DNA of 64,000 bases from positions 1-64,000 of the forward strand of contig JAOPHQ010003528.1 of assembly GCA_030340625.1 (NCBI GenBank), written 5' to 3'. The DNA comes from Merluccius polli (lineage: Eukaryota > Chordata > Actinopteri > Gadiformes > Merlucciidae). Of this stretch, positions 21,128 to 32,938 are shown piece after piece. The translations under genes were made by a program, and so were the position numbers. The stretch's first letter is position 1. Each line of letters starts with the position of its first letter. The notes under the pieces are model-generated. The model saw only the letters and a program-made list of their open reading frames with translations, was not told where the DNA came from and searched no databases.

Positions 21128-23273
21128 CTAATTATTTTTATTCAAGAACAAAATTGGCTCCAAAACCTTTGGGCTTAGCCGGTTTCTCTTTTTAGAGACC
21201 ACCTCTCCTGCCTTTGAAAAAACCCTCTCACAGGGGACAGAGGATGCAGGCGTACACAAAAATCTCAATGATAAAATATATAAGTGTGGATAAAATGATT
21301 TCTGTGTGTTCCAGTACTGTAGTGGATCATCAGCTCTGTCGATATGAGCTTCTTTTAGGTACCGCTGAACCTCTACAATGGCATCTGCTGTGGCACTGTT
21401 TGTTAGTCTGTTCTGTTGAACGGTTGCATCCAAATGACGCCACAGTCCACCTAGGGAAAATAGACAGAAAATTGATTAAATATCATAACTAAGTGGAGAC
21501 AAAATCAAAGTCACTATGACCGTACCAGAGGAGGTGGAAGGGACTTCATCTTCGTGGACTGATGCGTTTAAAAGTGGAGATGGTGTGTGGCTTATCACTT
21601 GAGCACATTCTGTTGTTAGTCTTTTTACAGCTTCATCTGCCTTGGATGGAGTGTGGAAGCCAAGGGTTTTAAATCGTGGGTCCAGGACAGTAGGGAGGGT
21701 CAGGATACTGGTTTTTTGATAGTGGCTAAGGGATTCCATTAACTTTAGCTGTATTGTTTTTGTCAGATGTTTGGCCATTTCTGTGGTTTTGGACCCAAGC
21801 TGTTCAGCCAGGGCTAATGAGACCATCTTTAATAATGGTAATATCTTAGAAGCTGACACCCTTTTCTCCTCAGACAGCTCTACTGTAGCCTCATTAAATG
21901 GCCCAAGCACACCAAGGCACTCCTCAATTATGGTCACTTCTGTATGGAGTGAAGCCATAGCTGCACTCACAGCCTCTCTCTCAGAATACAGCCTCTCCAA
22001 CATGATGTAGGTGCTGTTCCACCTCGTTTCGACCTCTTTCAGCAGCTTGCTGAAAGCTGCTGAGCAAGCCTTTCCTTTACACAGCAAAGCACAATTAAAA
22101 CATTTAGCTGGATAGTGCTACAACAGTCACATATTAAACAGAATAATGATTATAAAGAGGAGTGATGTTCCAAACAAAGAATATACAGCACAAGCCATAA
22201 TACCTTAGCAGTGGTACTAGACCGAAAGAGTGTCACAATTCTTCTTGCGCTTGTGCACAGATTGTCAAGTCCAGGGGTCTCATCCAGGGATTTCTTGACA
22301 ATGAGGTTGATGGCATGAGCAATGCACACAGCTTGCTTTAAATGCAGCTCCCTGCCACATGCAAGCATGTTAGAAGCTGCATCAGTTACAAGACAGGTTA
22401 TCTTGTGCTTGATGCCCCATTCCTCCATAATGGCACCCATAGCTTCAGCCAAGTTAAGGGCTGTATGGCACTTGGGAAAATGCTGAACCCCAAGTAGTGT
22501 GGTATTGAGCACTGCACCATCAGAAATAAAGTGGCAGGTGACTGCAAGATATGCATCCATGTTCATGGATGTCCACAAATCTGATGTCAGGCTGACTGCA
22601 GTAGCCTGCAAAACAAGGGCCTTGGCCTCCCTTTTGCCTTTCTCGTGACGTTCCTCCACCATGGCCTTTAAAGCCTGAGAAAACAAGAACACTTTATAGC
22701 ATGACTTTGAAGAGATATTTAATGTAGGTTTATGAATGATAACAGAATGATATATACCTGTCTGGTGGGCAGAACATATGAAGGGTCAAGAATGTTCACC
22801 AACCCCCTGAATCCCTGGTCGTTGACCACAGAGAAAGGCTGGCAATCTTTCACCACCATGTCCACCAAGGCCTCATCCAGCTCCTTTTTCCGGGAAGCTA
22901 GGGCAAAAGAGACAACAAGTGAACAAGCAGTAACCTAATAATGCATTATCCTTTAACAAAATGACAAAGACCAAAACTCACCTGTGTACGTCCCAGCTGG
23001 TCTTGGGGGTGTCTCCTCTCTCATGGAGAGCACGGTAGTACCTCAACATACTAGATGTATTGTAGTTATATCCAAGATGCTTATCGCAGATTAGGCATTT
23101 CACCTATACGGACAAAAACAACCAATACAAAAGACAGCATTAAATTACATTAGGCTACTACTTCCCAAACCAAGCTTCAAAATGAATAGCAGTATGAATA
23201 GCCAAACCTTATTGGGAGAAATTAGATCAAAATGCTCCCAAACCGGCGAAAACCTTCTCTTAGCATGCTCCAT
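21128..23273 (-). pseudogene. hAT A transposase (BED finger + hAT dimerisation domain), damaged
   Basis: Six exons on the minus strand: 23208-23273, 22982-23103, 22758-22897, 22204-22674, 21526-22069, 21128-21450. Exon 1 starts MEHAKRRFSPVWEHF, exon 2 carries the BED finger (CLIC ... LRYYRALH), the last exon the hAT C-terminal domain (ASSVPCERVFSKAGEVVSKK). Splice sites are GT/AG. Relative to hAT C there is one additional intron (22070-22203). The first histidine of the BED finger is tyrosine, and exon 2 leaves two bases where exon 3 needs one. Together these suggest loss of function. Confidence 0.75.
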
Positions 23274-23563
23274 GATGAATATTGCTGCACTTATGTCTTA
23301 ATACCGAATCACTGATCAAACTGTCTCCAACTACTGACAAAACCCCACAAATTTGTATTCGTGTACGACACATCTTTATAGTCAAAAGGTCCCGCCAATA
23401 GTGAACACACATCGCGGAACATTAGCCCGAGGCGAGGCCTCGCCCGTCACACGCAACGTCATTTCGCCAGGTGAACCAGAGCTCGACACGGAGCTTCGCT
23501 GGGGGAGGAGCCGACATACTCGACACACGCCTCGATGCCTCGATGCAAACCATAACATCACTA

Positions 23564-24070
23564 CTTCCAGCACATGCAATACGTTTCTTACATATAGGAT
23601 GTATTTGAAAGGAATTCCCTAAATTACACAAAAAAGCAAGTTGGAGGTTGCTTTTGCATTTTGCAATCATATGCACTCTATTGGGATTAATGGCGAACAA
23701 TTCTTACGCATTCACAGAATCTGCTGTTTTTTGCACGCCTCCCTTTACTTATTATGGGCAACTGTATCGCCCCTTGCCGTTATTTGCTTTTTAAACTCCT
23801 CGTATGAGTTCATAATCACTACTTGCTCCTCCTGAGTGACATACATAGCCCGTGTTCGCTCCGTCGGATCCATTGCGTCAAGGTGAATGACGTTGGGTTA
23901 CGCCCTTTTTATGTGAACGCGCATTGAAACTAAAGCGGAAAACCTGGCTTGACAAATTTACTTTAAGTGAGCTTCGTGGAACCGTTTAACTCTGATCGTG
24001 AGTTTCGTATTGAGCAATCGAGGTTTTCCCAAGAAAGCCTGGATATGTTCAGCGAGCTTCGTAGTATACC
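23564..24070 (-). pseudogene. Myb/SANT-domain transposon fragment
   Basis: A 42-codon frame from ATG at 23873 to TAA at 23745 (minus), followed by stop-interrupted coding. The readable part (YVTQEEQVVIMNSYEEFK, then a short ITARGDTVAHNK stretch) resembles the Myb/SANT-like DNA-binding protein of Harbinger/PIF-type or related fish transposons. The TCCACGAAGC box near 23975 on the minus strand also occurs at ends of such elements. The fragment lies between hAT A and hAT B and was the target of hAT B. Confidence 0.5.
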
Positions 24071-24394
24071 CCCCTGGTTAGTGATGGCAAAACGAGGCTT
24101 CATGAACCAATGAGGCTTTCCAGCCCAAAGGTTCACCAAAAGGTTCATTACCCGAAGCCTCATTGAATCGTTCTCTCTGGTGACACCTGCTGTGCAATAT
24201 GTATATGACAGACTAAATATGTATGACAGACTAAATTAAGCCTGAGTCAAAGTATCCTGCAATGTCTATAAAATAAACAATTTTTGTCACTGCTACTCAA
24301 TGAATATAAAGCGTTTGTATGGAAATATCATTTTTTTGAGTGCTGTGACGATCACTCAAAATAAATACATCAATGAATGCAATAGTGGTTATAA

Positions 24395-24484
24395 AACTGG
24401 GAGTGCAAAAGTGCTTATGGAACTGGGAGTGGAAAAGTGCTTATGGAACTGGGAGTGGAAAAGTGCTTATGGAACTGGGAGTGA
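24395..24484 (+). repeat. 26-bp minisatellite in hAT B
   Basis: AACTGGGAGTG starts at 24395, 24421, 24447 and 24473. A related 30-31-bp repeat (GGGACTGGGAGTGCAAT) occurs at the same place, just downstream of the transposase stop, in hAT C. Confidence 0.9.
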
Positions 24485-24533
24485 GGAACAAACTGCAACA
24501 GAGCAGAATGGGCAAATAAAAGTTATTGGTTTT

Positions 24534-24744
24534 TGTGATAACGTGTATAAATAAAGAAGAACTTCCAGTAATCCATTTCAGGATCTTTATTGTAACGTAA
24601 CACGAACTTGACTTGCCAGTCATTCACTATTCACTTACTCTGCTCATCGGGGGAACATCTCATTAGTTCTAAAGGTCCACCCTAACCTCTAGTGGCGTGG
24701 GGTGGTACTGCATGTCATTACATCAACCAAGCCAGGATACTACA
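24534..24744 (-). repeat. G2 3' LTR
   Basis: 211 bp, about one mismatch to the partner LTR (TGTAACGTAA versus TGTAATGTAA). Target duplication GTTTT on its left. Confidence 0.9.
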
Positions 24745-25078
24745 TCCCTCCCCCCTTAAGTGTAAACTACTCAGGTGAGCTTAACCATTAATTGTCGCCT
24801 TACACAATTACCTTAATTTGACACTATAACAGTGAAATTGCAAATATGCCATACTGTATCAATAACCTAGACACTCCTAAAAAATTAAACACTGTTATAA
24901 TGTCTCTCACAGGATGAATGTCTACAACTTAACATAAAATTCTATGTCTATGGCAATGTTCACAAGTGGTCTTTTTTTCTTTCTTTTTTTTTTTCATAAC
25001 AACATTGAAACAAAGAACTACCTAGGAAGGTGGGTGGACTACCATCCTTCCAGTGAATCCCAGAGCGCATTCTTGCTC

Positions 25079-25645
25079 TTACTTGAGGGATTTCACTACT
25101 GTCTTACAGTCTTTCAGGTAATCTGGAGTCTGTCTGGTGCGCTCTGAGCGGCGCAGCACCAGTGATGGTTCTGCTCTCGCCTCTGGTGAATTTCCAGCTG
25201 AAGGTTGAACCTGGGCTGTCTCCGTCTGGGCTGACTCAGTCACTTCCCCTCCTACTGAAGTTGGAACGACAGAGTCTGTAGGCAAGACCTCCGCTGCTTG
25301 CTCTGGAAGCGGAAGACTGTAAGGCTCCACCGTCACCTCTGGACTGGACATGTCGCTCAATGTTGCGTGCCGTTTCCGGATCTGGTCAACATGACACCTC
25401 ATGATGCGTCCATCTCCTGTCCGTACTGTATAGGATACAGGCCCTGTGTTCTCATCTACAACCGCTGGTATCCACTTGGGTCCATGGCTGTAGTTACGAA
25501 TGTAAACGTCATCACCAGAAGTAAAACTCCTCCACTTGCTGTGTGTGTCATGATGTTCTTTCTGCTTGAGTTGTTTTTGACGAATCTTTGCCTTCACATC
25601 AGGCAGTAGAAGATCCAATGTTGAACGCAGCCTTATGGACATGGG
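25079..25645 (-). pseudogene. G2 integrase C-terminus beyond the hAT C insertion
   Basis: Continues the integrase coding interrupted at 29114: LRSTLDLLLPDVKAKIRQ is the conserved post-core segment, followed by a SH3-like stretch (SGDDVYIRNYSHGPKWIPAV) and an acidic Pro/Ser tail ending in a stop at 25079. About 187 codons. Confidence 0.8.
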
Positions 25646-25899
25646 TAGTGATGGCCAAATGAGGCTTCCTGAACCACTGAGGCTTTCCTGCCCATTGGTT
25701 CGCCAAAAGGTTCATTTACCCGAAGCCTCATGAAACAATGTGCTCCCTAGTGACACCTGGTGTGCAAAGCAATGTATCGCACACAAATATATTCATCCTG
25801 AGCAACCAAATTGTATAGTGTGGGCACACCCTTTTTCTATTGCCTGTATATAAAATAAAGTATTTTACGCTGCTTGTGTTAACCCATGCACACACAACT

Positions 25900-25925
25900 C
25901 ACACACACACACACACACACACACA
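25900..25925. repeat. (CA)n microsatellite
   Basis: About 13 CA units in the 3' non-coding part of hAT C. Confidence 0.9.
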
Positions 25926-26052
25926 AAACTTTGTGTTTAACTATTCATTAGTTGTTTGGTTTAGTGATGACAGTGAATGCCCCAAAATGAGTGTAAAGAA
26001 ATTATGAGAGTGCATTGCTTATGGGACTGATAGTGCAATAGTGCAGTGCTTA

Positions 26053-26053
26053 T

Positions 26054-26090
<37 letters not shown>

Positions 26091-26397
26091 AAACTTTATT
26101 GATCCCTTGGGGAGGTTCCCCTCAGGAAATTTAGGTTCCAGTGCAACACCACAATAGTGCAACAAGTAGTAGAAAAAAACACACAAAGTAATAAAAAAAC
26201 ACACATTTTAGATAAATAAAATACGATAAACTATCAGGGAGATAAGATAAAATAAAATATCAGGGAAAATGCAAATGGTGCGCAAAACAGTGTGCAAACG
26301 GCATATGTATAAATATATATGTATAAATATATATATATGTATGTATGAGTATATGTACATGTCTATATATAGCAGCAGGAGGTAGCGACAGTTGTTG
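26053..26397 (-). mobile_element. LINE 3' tail in hAT C
   Basis: Begins with a GATA run (26053-26088) and AAAACTTTATTGATCCCTTG, the reverse complement of the 3' end of Rex/Babar-type fish LINEs, then AT-rich sequence. It splits the 30-bp minisatellite of hAT C: one unit lies at 26023, the others from 26398. Confidence 0.7.
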
Positions 26398-26475
26398 GGA
26401 CTGGGAGTGCAATATTGCAGTGCTTATGGGACTGGGAGTGCAATAGTGCTGTGCTTATGGGACTGGGAGTGTGGG
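26398..26475 (+). repeat. 30-31-bp minisatellite in hAT C
   Basis: GGGACTGGGAGTG at 26398, 26428 and 26459, plus a diverged unit at 26023 before the LINE tail. Homologous in position and core sequence to the 26-bp repeat of hAT B. Confidence 0.85.
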
Positions 26476-26500
26476 ACAGCAAACTGCAACAGGGAAAAAC

Positions 26501-28562
26501 TTACTGGTTTTTATTAAGAAATAAAAGTGTTTTAACCGTGTTTGGATTAAGGCGGTTTCTCTTTTTGGAGACCACCTCTCCAGCCTTTGAAAACACCCTT
26601 TCACAGGGCACAGATGAGGCTGGACAACACAGGAATATCAGTGCCAGCTTGTATAAGTTAGGGTATTGGAGCTTTTGTTTGCTCCAATAACTTAGTGGAT
26701 CCTCAGTCCTTGCCAGATTTGTCTCTGACAAATATCTGTCCACCTCAATTGTGGCATCTGCAGTCACACTGGAGCTACGTCTGCTGCTATCCACTGTGCT
26801 GTCCAGCAGATGCCAAAGGTCACCTATAATTACAAAAGGGAAAACACTTCTCAATGGTTCACATTACATGACATTAAGAATGTGAAAATTCACATAAGGC
26901 ATATAGACTACTTACCACAGGCTGGAGATTGCAAAGCTTGTGAGGCAGGCAGCTGAGCTGGGGGTGTAGTTTCTGAATTCCGAATGACTTTAGCACATTC
27001 AGACTTTAGTCTTGTAATAGCTTCTTGCAGCTTCCCCGAACTTAGGAACCCTAGTTTTTTTAATCTTGGGTCCAACAATGTGGGCATAGTCATTACACTG
27101 ATCGATTCCATGTTTACTGCATGCTCTTTGACGCGACAGACAAGGTTGTCAGCCAGCTCCCTTGCCATATTTGAGGTTAAGCCCTCTGCCTTTTGCATAA
27201 TCGTGTGGTTGATCATCTTCATCAGAGGAATAACCTTTGAGGCTGATACTCTCTTTTCAGCTGAAAGCTCTACTGTGGCCTGGTGGAATGGGGCCAGGAT
27301 GTCGAGCGCATCTTTGATTGTTTCATACTCAGTTGATGTAGGTGGGCTCACATCTGTCCTTAAAGAGGCAAGAGCTGCCCCCACTGGCTCTCTGAGGGTA
27401 TACAGCCTTTCCAGCATGCTGTACGTGCTGTTCCAGCGAGTGTCCACCTCAATAATCATCTTTAGAGCTGGTCTCCCCATCTGCAACTGCACTTGGGCCA
27501 GTCTTTCCTTACCTGATGTGCTGGTCCTGAAGTAGGTCACTAGCTTCCTGCACTTGGTGCGAAGCTCATTTAACCCCGACACATCATCGAAAGACTTCTT
27601 AACTATCAGATTCAGTGAGTGTGCTATGCATATTGCATGCCTAATATTTAGTGCCTTTACACAGGCAATCATGTTGGCAGCTGCATCAGTCACAAGGCAC
27701 CTCACTTTGTCCTTAATGCCCCACTCCTCCATGACCATGGTATGGACATTGGCCAAGTTGTCTGCAGTGTGGCTTTGTGGGAAATGTTGCACCCCAAGCA
27801 AGATTATCCCAAGCTGATCATTGCCATCAATAAAATGGCAAGTCACAGCCAGGTAAGCCTCCATGTTGATGGATGTCCACATGTCGGACGTAAGGCTAAC
27901 AGCCACAACATTGGCAAGCTTCTCTTTAGCCTTCTCCTTAGCCTCCTCGTATCTGGTGTTAACCATGGACTTCAAAGCCTACAAATAAAAATATGAATTG
28001 TTACTATTCATTCTGACTTAATGACAATAAACTACTTTACTCTATTCACATACATACCTTTCTTGTTGGGAGAACATAGGATGGATCCAGTGCATGGACA
28101 AGCTCCCTAAACCCCACGTCCTCCACAACAGAAAAGGGTTGGGAGTCTTTGATGACCATGTTTACCAGAGCCTCATCCACCATTTTCTTTCTGTAATCTA
28201 TAACACAGTACAATGCTGGTGTATTGTAGGAGCCTAACACATGATTTAAATAATGAAATAAAGATTAAATATTACTTTCACTAGTGTCTGGTCTGTTCGC
28301 AGCATGTTGCGCATCCTCATGCATTGCACGATAGTGCCTAAGCATGGAGGAGGTGTTGTTGCTGTAAGTCAGCTCTTTGTGGCACAGCAAACATTTCACC
28401 TTCAACATGCAGATAATACACATTGTGATTATACAGCCATATGATGAGGATTATGTGATATTATGACAATAAATTATACAAATTTATACAAACCTTGTTA
28501 TGAGCAACCACTTCAAAATGCTCCCAGACAGGAGAAGTTCTCCTCTTTCTTGGTGGCTCCAT
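26501..28562 (-). CDS. hAT C transposase, five exons, 570 aa
   Basis: Exons (minus): 28494-28562, 28282-28399, 28058-28197, 26916-27978, 26501-26823. All introns are GT-AG and phases agree throughout. Exon 1 encodes MEPPRKRRTSPVWEHF; exon 2 a BED zinc finger (CLLC ... LRHYRAMH) that binds transposon ends; exon 4 the RNase H-like core (SLTSDMWTSINMEAYLAVTC, CLVTDAAANMIACV, VDTRWNSTYSMLERL); exon 5 the hAT dimerisation domain (SSVPCERVFSKAGEVVSKKR). No stop or frameshift was found. The protein cuts and pastes hAT elements in the nucleus and could act on A and B copies. Confidence 0.85.
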
Positions 28563-28639
28563 TGTAAGGAGGAGGACAAAAGGGGCTCTAGGTTTGCCTA
28601 TAAGGCTTGCAATAGACCAACTTACTAGGCTTTCCCTAA

Positions 28640-28870
28640 TATAGTCTACTCTAAGTATAATGATAATACTAGTAATAATACTAATACTAATGATAATAAT
28701 AATAATAACATCAATAATATATACAATAATAATAATATCAATAATATATATATAATAATACTACTACTAATATATATATATATATTTATTTAATAATATA
28801 ACTACGTATTATCTACTACTACTAACTACTATACTATACTATACTATAGACTACTACTACTACTATACAA
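28640..28870. repeat. AT-rich simple repeats (AATA/ACT)n in hAT C 5' region
   Basis: Mixed AATAAT, ATATAT and ACTACT runs upstream of the transposase start. No gene seen. A similar tract lies at 35030-35200 in hAT B. Confidence 0.8.
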
Positions 28871-29113
28871 CACTTCAATGCATACAAACGCCTACTGCAA
28901 AGCCCACGAGTGGCGCGAGGTTTCGAACCACTTTTATCCGGAAGCGATACTCAGAATGAAGCAATGACGTAATGCAACACAATCCGAGGCCTCGTTTGTC
29001 ATCGTCACGTGATTTTCACGGAAACGATACAAGCCTCGAATCGGGGCTTCATCTGGAACGCCCCTTTTTGCTCGACACAAGCTCCGGAGCCTCGCTTCAG
29101 ATGTCACATCACT

Positions 29114-31669
29114 AGACATGAGCATCTCAGCTGGTGACAATCCGGTAGTAGTTTGTGGTGTAATTCTGTAATTGAACAGAAATCTTGAGATCCTTGTTTC
29201 TAAAGTGTCTCCTTTTGTTTTCTTTAATCCTCGTTTGAATGTCTGAATGGCTCTTTCCGCAAGGCCGTTGGACGCCGGGTGGAAAGGTGCAGATGTCTTG
29301 TGCTGTATGCCGTTCTGCTTCAGGAATGTCTCAAACTCTTGACTTGTAAAGCAAGTCCCATTGTCAGATACTATTAACTGCGGTAGACCATGTGTGCTAA
29401 AGTACTGCCTTAGCTTTTCAATAGTAACTTGACTGGTTGCACTGTTTGTTTGATATACGTCAATCCACTTGGAGTGTGCATCGACAATAACAAGGAACAT
29501 CTTACCAAGGTGAGGACCTGCATAATCAATATGCAGTCTGCTCCAGGGTGTCTCAGGCCACTCCCATGGATGAAGCGGCGCCCCAGCTGGACATTTACTG
29601 TTTTCTTGACAGGTGTGGCAGGACTGGACTTACTTTTCGATATCGGAATCCATCCCTGGCCACCACACATACGAGCGTGCTAAGCCCTTCATTCTGGATA
29701 TACCTGGGTGCGTATCATGCAGCTGTTTTAAGATGCCGTCCCTTCCTTTCTTCGGAACAACCACTCTCGGCCCCCAGAGTACACATCCATCTCCAACATT
29801 TAGCTCCAGCTTCCTCTGGCTGTAGGGTTTGAACGCTGTGTCAACCTCGTTTGGCCATCCCTTCAGACACCAGAGTAGCACTTGAGAAAGTGTCGCATCT
29901 TTGGTCGTCCACTGCTTCACTTGAGCTGTCGTGATTGGTGGATCTTCCAATACATCCAGCATTAGGACTTTCTCTGTGTCATCCTCTTCATCCGTTTGTG
30001 GCAGAGGCAACCTGCTCAACGCGTCAGCATTTGCGTGTTCCTTGCCCGGTTTGTAAATGATTCTATATTCATAAGCTCTCAGCAGTGTTGCCCACCGTTG
30101 CACTCTCGGTGACCCCATCTGCGGAACAGGCTTCTTCTCATGGAAAAGCGATATTAGCGGTTTGTGGTCGGTGCTGATTGTAAATGTTCGCCCATAGATG
30201 TACTTATGGAACCTCTTAATGCCGAACATGATGGCTAACCCCTCTTTGTCAAGTTGTGAATATCGTTTCTCGGCTGGTGTCAGTGTGCGCGACATAAAGC
30301 CTAATGGTTTCTCGCTGCCATCTTCCAAGACATGACAGCACGGCGCCTACTCCATATGGTGAGGCGTCGCATGCCAACACCAAGTCTCTGTCTGCTCTAT
30401 AGTGACTCAGGACTTTGGCTGATTTCAGCATCTGTTTGGATACTTGGAAAGCATCTTCCTGCTCTTTGTTCCAGGTCCATTGAGCCTCTTTTCTCAACAA
30501 TTGATGAAGCGGTGCTAAGTGTGTAGCCAGGTTTGGAAGAAACTTATTATAGTAGTTCAGCAGACCAAGGTATGCCTTTAACTCGGTCACAGTGGTTGGC
30601 GTTGGGGCCTCTTCGATGGCTGTCACCTTGGTTTGTACAGGGTGCAGGCCTTCTGCATTGATGATGTGACCTAAGTACTCAACCTCATCTTGTAAGAATG
30701 CACACTTGCGTCTGTGAAGTCGCAGGCCGGCTTCTTTTAATCTCTTGAGTACCTCATCCAGCGTGCTCAGGTGCTCGGCTTCATCTCTCCCGGTCAGTAA
30801 AATGTCGTCTAAATACACAGCTACTCTAGGCAGGCCTTGTAACAAACTTTCCAATGTTCGCTGGAAAATTGCCGGAGCGGAAGATACTCCGAAAGCAAGC
30901 CTATTGTAGGTGAACAGGCCATGGTGTGTGTTTACTGTTTCTTGGATTTGTCATCCATCACAATCTGCTGATACGCATGACTTAAATCTAGCTTGGAGAA
31001 CTGTTTCCCTCCTGTAAGTGTGTTAAACAAGTCTTCCACACGGGGAATAGGGTATTGCTCTAGCGAGGAGGCGCTATTTACAGTCAGTTTGTAATCGCCA
31101 CAAATCCTGATAGAACCATCCGGTTTCAGGACAGGTACGATGGGTGCTGCCCATTCAGCATACTTGACTGGTTCTATAATGTTCTCCCTCAGTAGTCTCT
31201 CTAACTCCTCTTCTACTTTTGCCCTCATGGCATACGGAACTGAGCGGGGCCGGTAGAACTTAGGACAGGCTTCAGCAGACACTCTAATTGTTGCTTTCAT
31301 GCCTTTCAACATGCCTAACTCTTCTTTGAAAACATCCTCATGCTTTGAGAGCACTTGCTGTAGCCCTTGCGTCTCTGTTCTCACATGTTTTATCTCGTCC
31401 CACTTCAGCTTTAGAGTCTCTAGCCATCCTCTTCCTAACAACCTAGGTCCAGTACCCTTTACCACCACCAGGGGCAATGTTTTCACTTGCTGTGCATAGG
31501 TCACTTCCACATCCGCTACTCCCGCTACTTTAATTTTCTCTCCTGTATAAGACCTCAGTGAAAGTTTAGTTTCTTTGAGCTGTGGGCGTTTGTTCTCTTT
31601 CCACATCTTATGAAACGTTGTCTCATTCATAACACTCACCCTGCATCCTGTGTCAATTTCGAAATTCAC
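29114..31669 (-). pseudogene. G2 pol: protease, RT, RNase H, integrase (5' part)
   Basis: Protease motif DTGC lies near 31650; RT runs through ICGDYKLTVN and FSKLDLSHAYQQI (31669-30932) and AVYLDDILLTG (about 30800). RNase H contains ISTDHKPLISLF and HANADALSRLP (30328-29990). Integrase has a zinc finger near HPGISRMKGLARSYVWWPGM, then VDAHSKWIDVY and IVSDNGTCFTSQEF with SNGLAERAIQTFK. Frameshifts occur near 30900, 30300 and 29630. hAT C cuts integrase at 29114 (LSPAEMLMS), and the remainder resumes at 25645. Confidence 0.85.
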
Positions 31670-31692
31670 TTTCTTCCTATTGACTTCAACTT

Positions 31693-32594
31693 TTACTTCG
31701 AACGCTTAATTCTCTTTATTGAGGTTTCTGTTTTAATGCAGGCTAATGTGAATGCTTCTTCCTCCTCCGAAGAATTATTGCTATCCTGCCTCTCACGTAC
31801 ATTGTGTGCTCCTTGTGAACGCGCACGCCGCTCTTCTCTGTGTGGATTCTTTTCATTTGGTTGTGTGCTTCCTTTACTTTTATTTCGACAAGCCTTGGCG
31901 ATATGGCCTACTTTTCCACAACTGTGACACTTTGCCTCTTTAAACTTGCACTCGAATGCACTGTGTTGTTTCCCGTGACAACGGTAGCACTCTCTCTTTT
32001 TCCAATCTCCCTTTCTCTCTTTTCCCTCCGTTTTCACGCTGTTGCATGCCAACGGTGCTTTGGTTTGCAAGTCTTGAACATTTTTACTAGCAGCCTCAGC
32101 AGCTACAGCAATCTTGAATGCCTTCTCAAATGTCACGTCAGTTTCGGACAGTAAACGTCTTTGAATCCTATCGTCATTGACACCGCACACCAGACGATCT
32201 CTTAACCTTTGCTCCAGTGTAGTGCCAAAGTTACAATCATGAGCTAGTCTCCTCAGCTCAGCTACGTATGAACTGACAGTCTCACTAGGCTGGCGGGAAC
32301 GCGAGTCGAATTTGTACCTCTGCACAATCTCGCTCGGTTTAGGATTGAAGTGATTCTTCATTAAAGTAGCAATCTGATCATACGTTTCGAACTGGGCTTT
32401 TCCAGACTCACCAGGTTCCTTATGAGCTTGTATGTGGCTGGTCCTACCATGCTAATGAGGATAGCTCTCTGCTTCGCGCCATCATCAATTCCATTAGCTT
32501 CAAAAAACTGCTCAATAATCTCGCAGTACTCTTCCCAAGTCTGCTCTTCCGAATCAAATGCCGACAGCGTGCCTATCGTCACATTCATGTTCAC
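31693..32594 (-). pseudogene. G2 gag (capsid-like and two zinc knuckles), frameshifted
   Basis: Starts at about 32591 (MNVTIGTLSAFDSEEQTWEE), a capsid N-terminus of vertebrate gypsy type. The frame shifts near 32392 in a short A run and continues as MKNHFNPKPSEIVQRY at 32361. Two CCHC knuckles follow: CYRCHGKQHSAFEC and CHSCGKVGHIAKAC. A basic, acidic tail ends at 31693. Binds element RNA and forms particles in intact members. Confidence 0.8.
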
Positions 32595-32727
32595 TCACGT
32601 CCTCTGTCGTGCTCGTTAACTCTCGGTCCTGTATTCGCCTTTCTGTTAGTTCAATCCTAGTTCAATCCGTCGCATCCGTCTTCCAACTGACACCCGCACT
32701 ACGCATCCAGTATCCTCGTCGCCAATA

Positions 32728-32938
32728 TGTGATAACGTGTATAAATAAAGAAGAACTTCCAGTAATCCATTTCAGGATCTTTATTGTAATGTAACACGAA
32801 CTTGACTTGCCAGTCATTCACTATTCACTTACTCTGCTCATCGGGGGAACATCTCATTAGTTCTAAAGGTCCACCCTAACCTCTAGTGGCGTGGGGTGGT
32901 ACTGCATGTCATTACATCAACCAAGCCAGGATACTACA
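32728..32938 (-). repeat. G2 5' LTR
   Basis: 211 bp. The primer site lies at about 32707-32724 (minus TGGCGACGAGGATACTGG), and GTTTT follows at 32939. Confidence 0.9.

Larger units (their letters stand above)
18308..23563 (-). mobile_element. hAT transposon A (ZBED type)
   Basis: Ends TAGTGATGG ... ACATCACTA are inverted repeats shared with hAT B and C. Transposase exons run on the minus strand from 23273 to 21128. A 1.37-kb LTR element is inserted at 19030-20398. The expected 8-bp target duplication is not seen (ATTCTCAC left, CTTCCAGC right), so one flank was rearranged after insertion. Both ends are rich in GAAGCCTC/GAGGCTTC boxes, typical of hAT subterminal repeats. Confidence 0.82.
25646..29114 (-). 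mobile_element. hAT transposon C (ZBED type), apparently intact
   Basis: 3.47 kb, ends TAGTGATGG and ACATCACTA, with the 8-bp target duplication GACATGGG/GACATGAG (one mismatch). Inserted in the G2 integrase gene. A LINE 3' tail is inserted between its transposase stop and its left end (26053-26397). Encodes a complete transposase. Subterminal GAGGCTTC/GAAGCCTC boxes occur at both ends. Confidence 0.92.
24534..32938 (-). mobile_element. Ty3/gypsy element G2 (minus), split by hAT C
   Basis: LTRs of 211 bp (24534-24744, 32728-32938) start TGTGATAACG and end ACTACA, differ at about one base, and are flanked by GTTTT (24529-24533, 32939-32943). The purine tract AAGGGGGGAGGGA borders the left LTR and the primer site TGGCGACGAGGATACTGG the right one (minus sense). 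Gag, protease, RT, RNase H and integrase follow the normal gypsy order. Integrase is interrupted by hAT C. Frameshifts sit in gag, RT and integrase despite the young LTRs. Confidence 0.92.
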
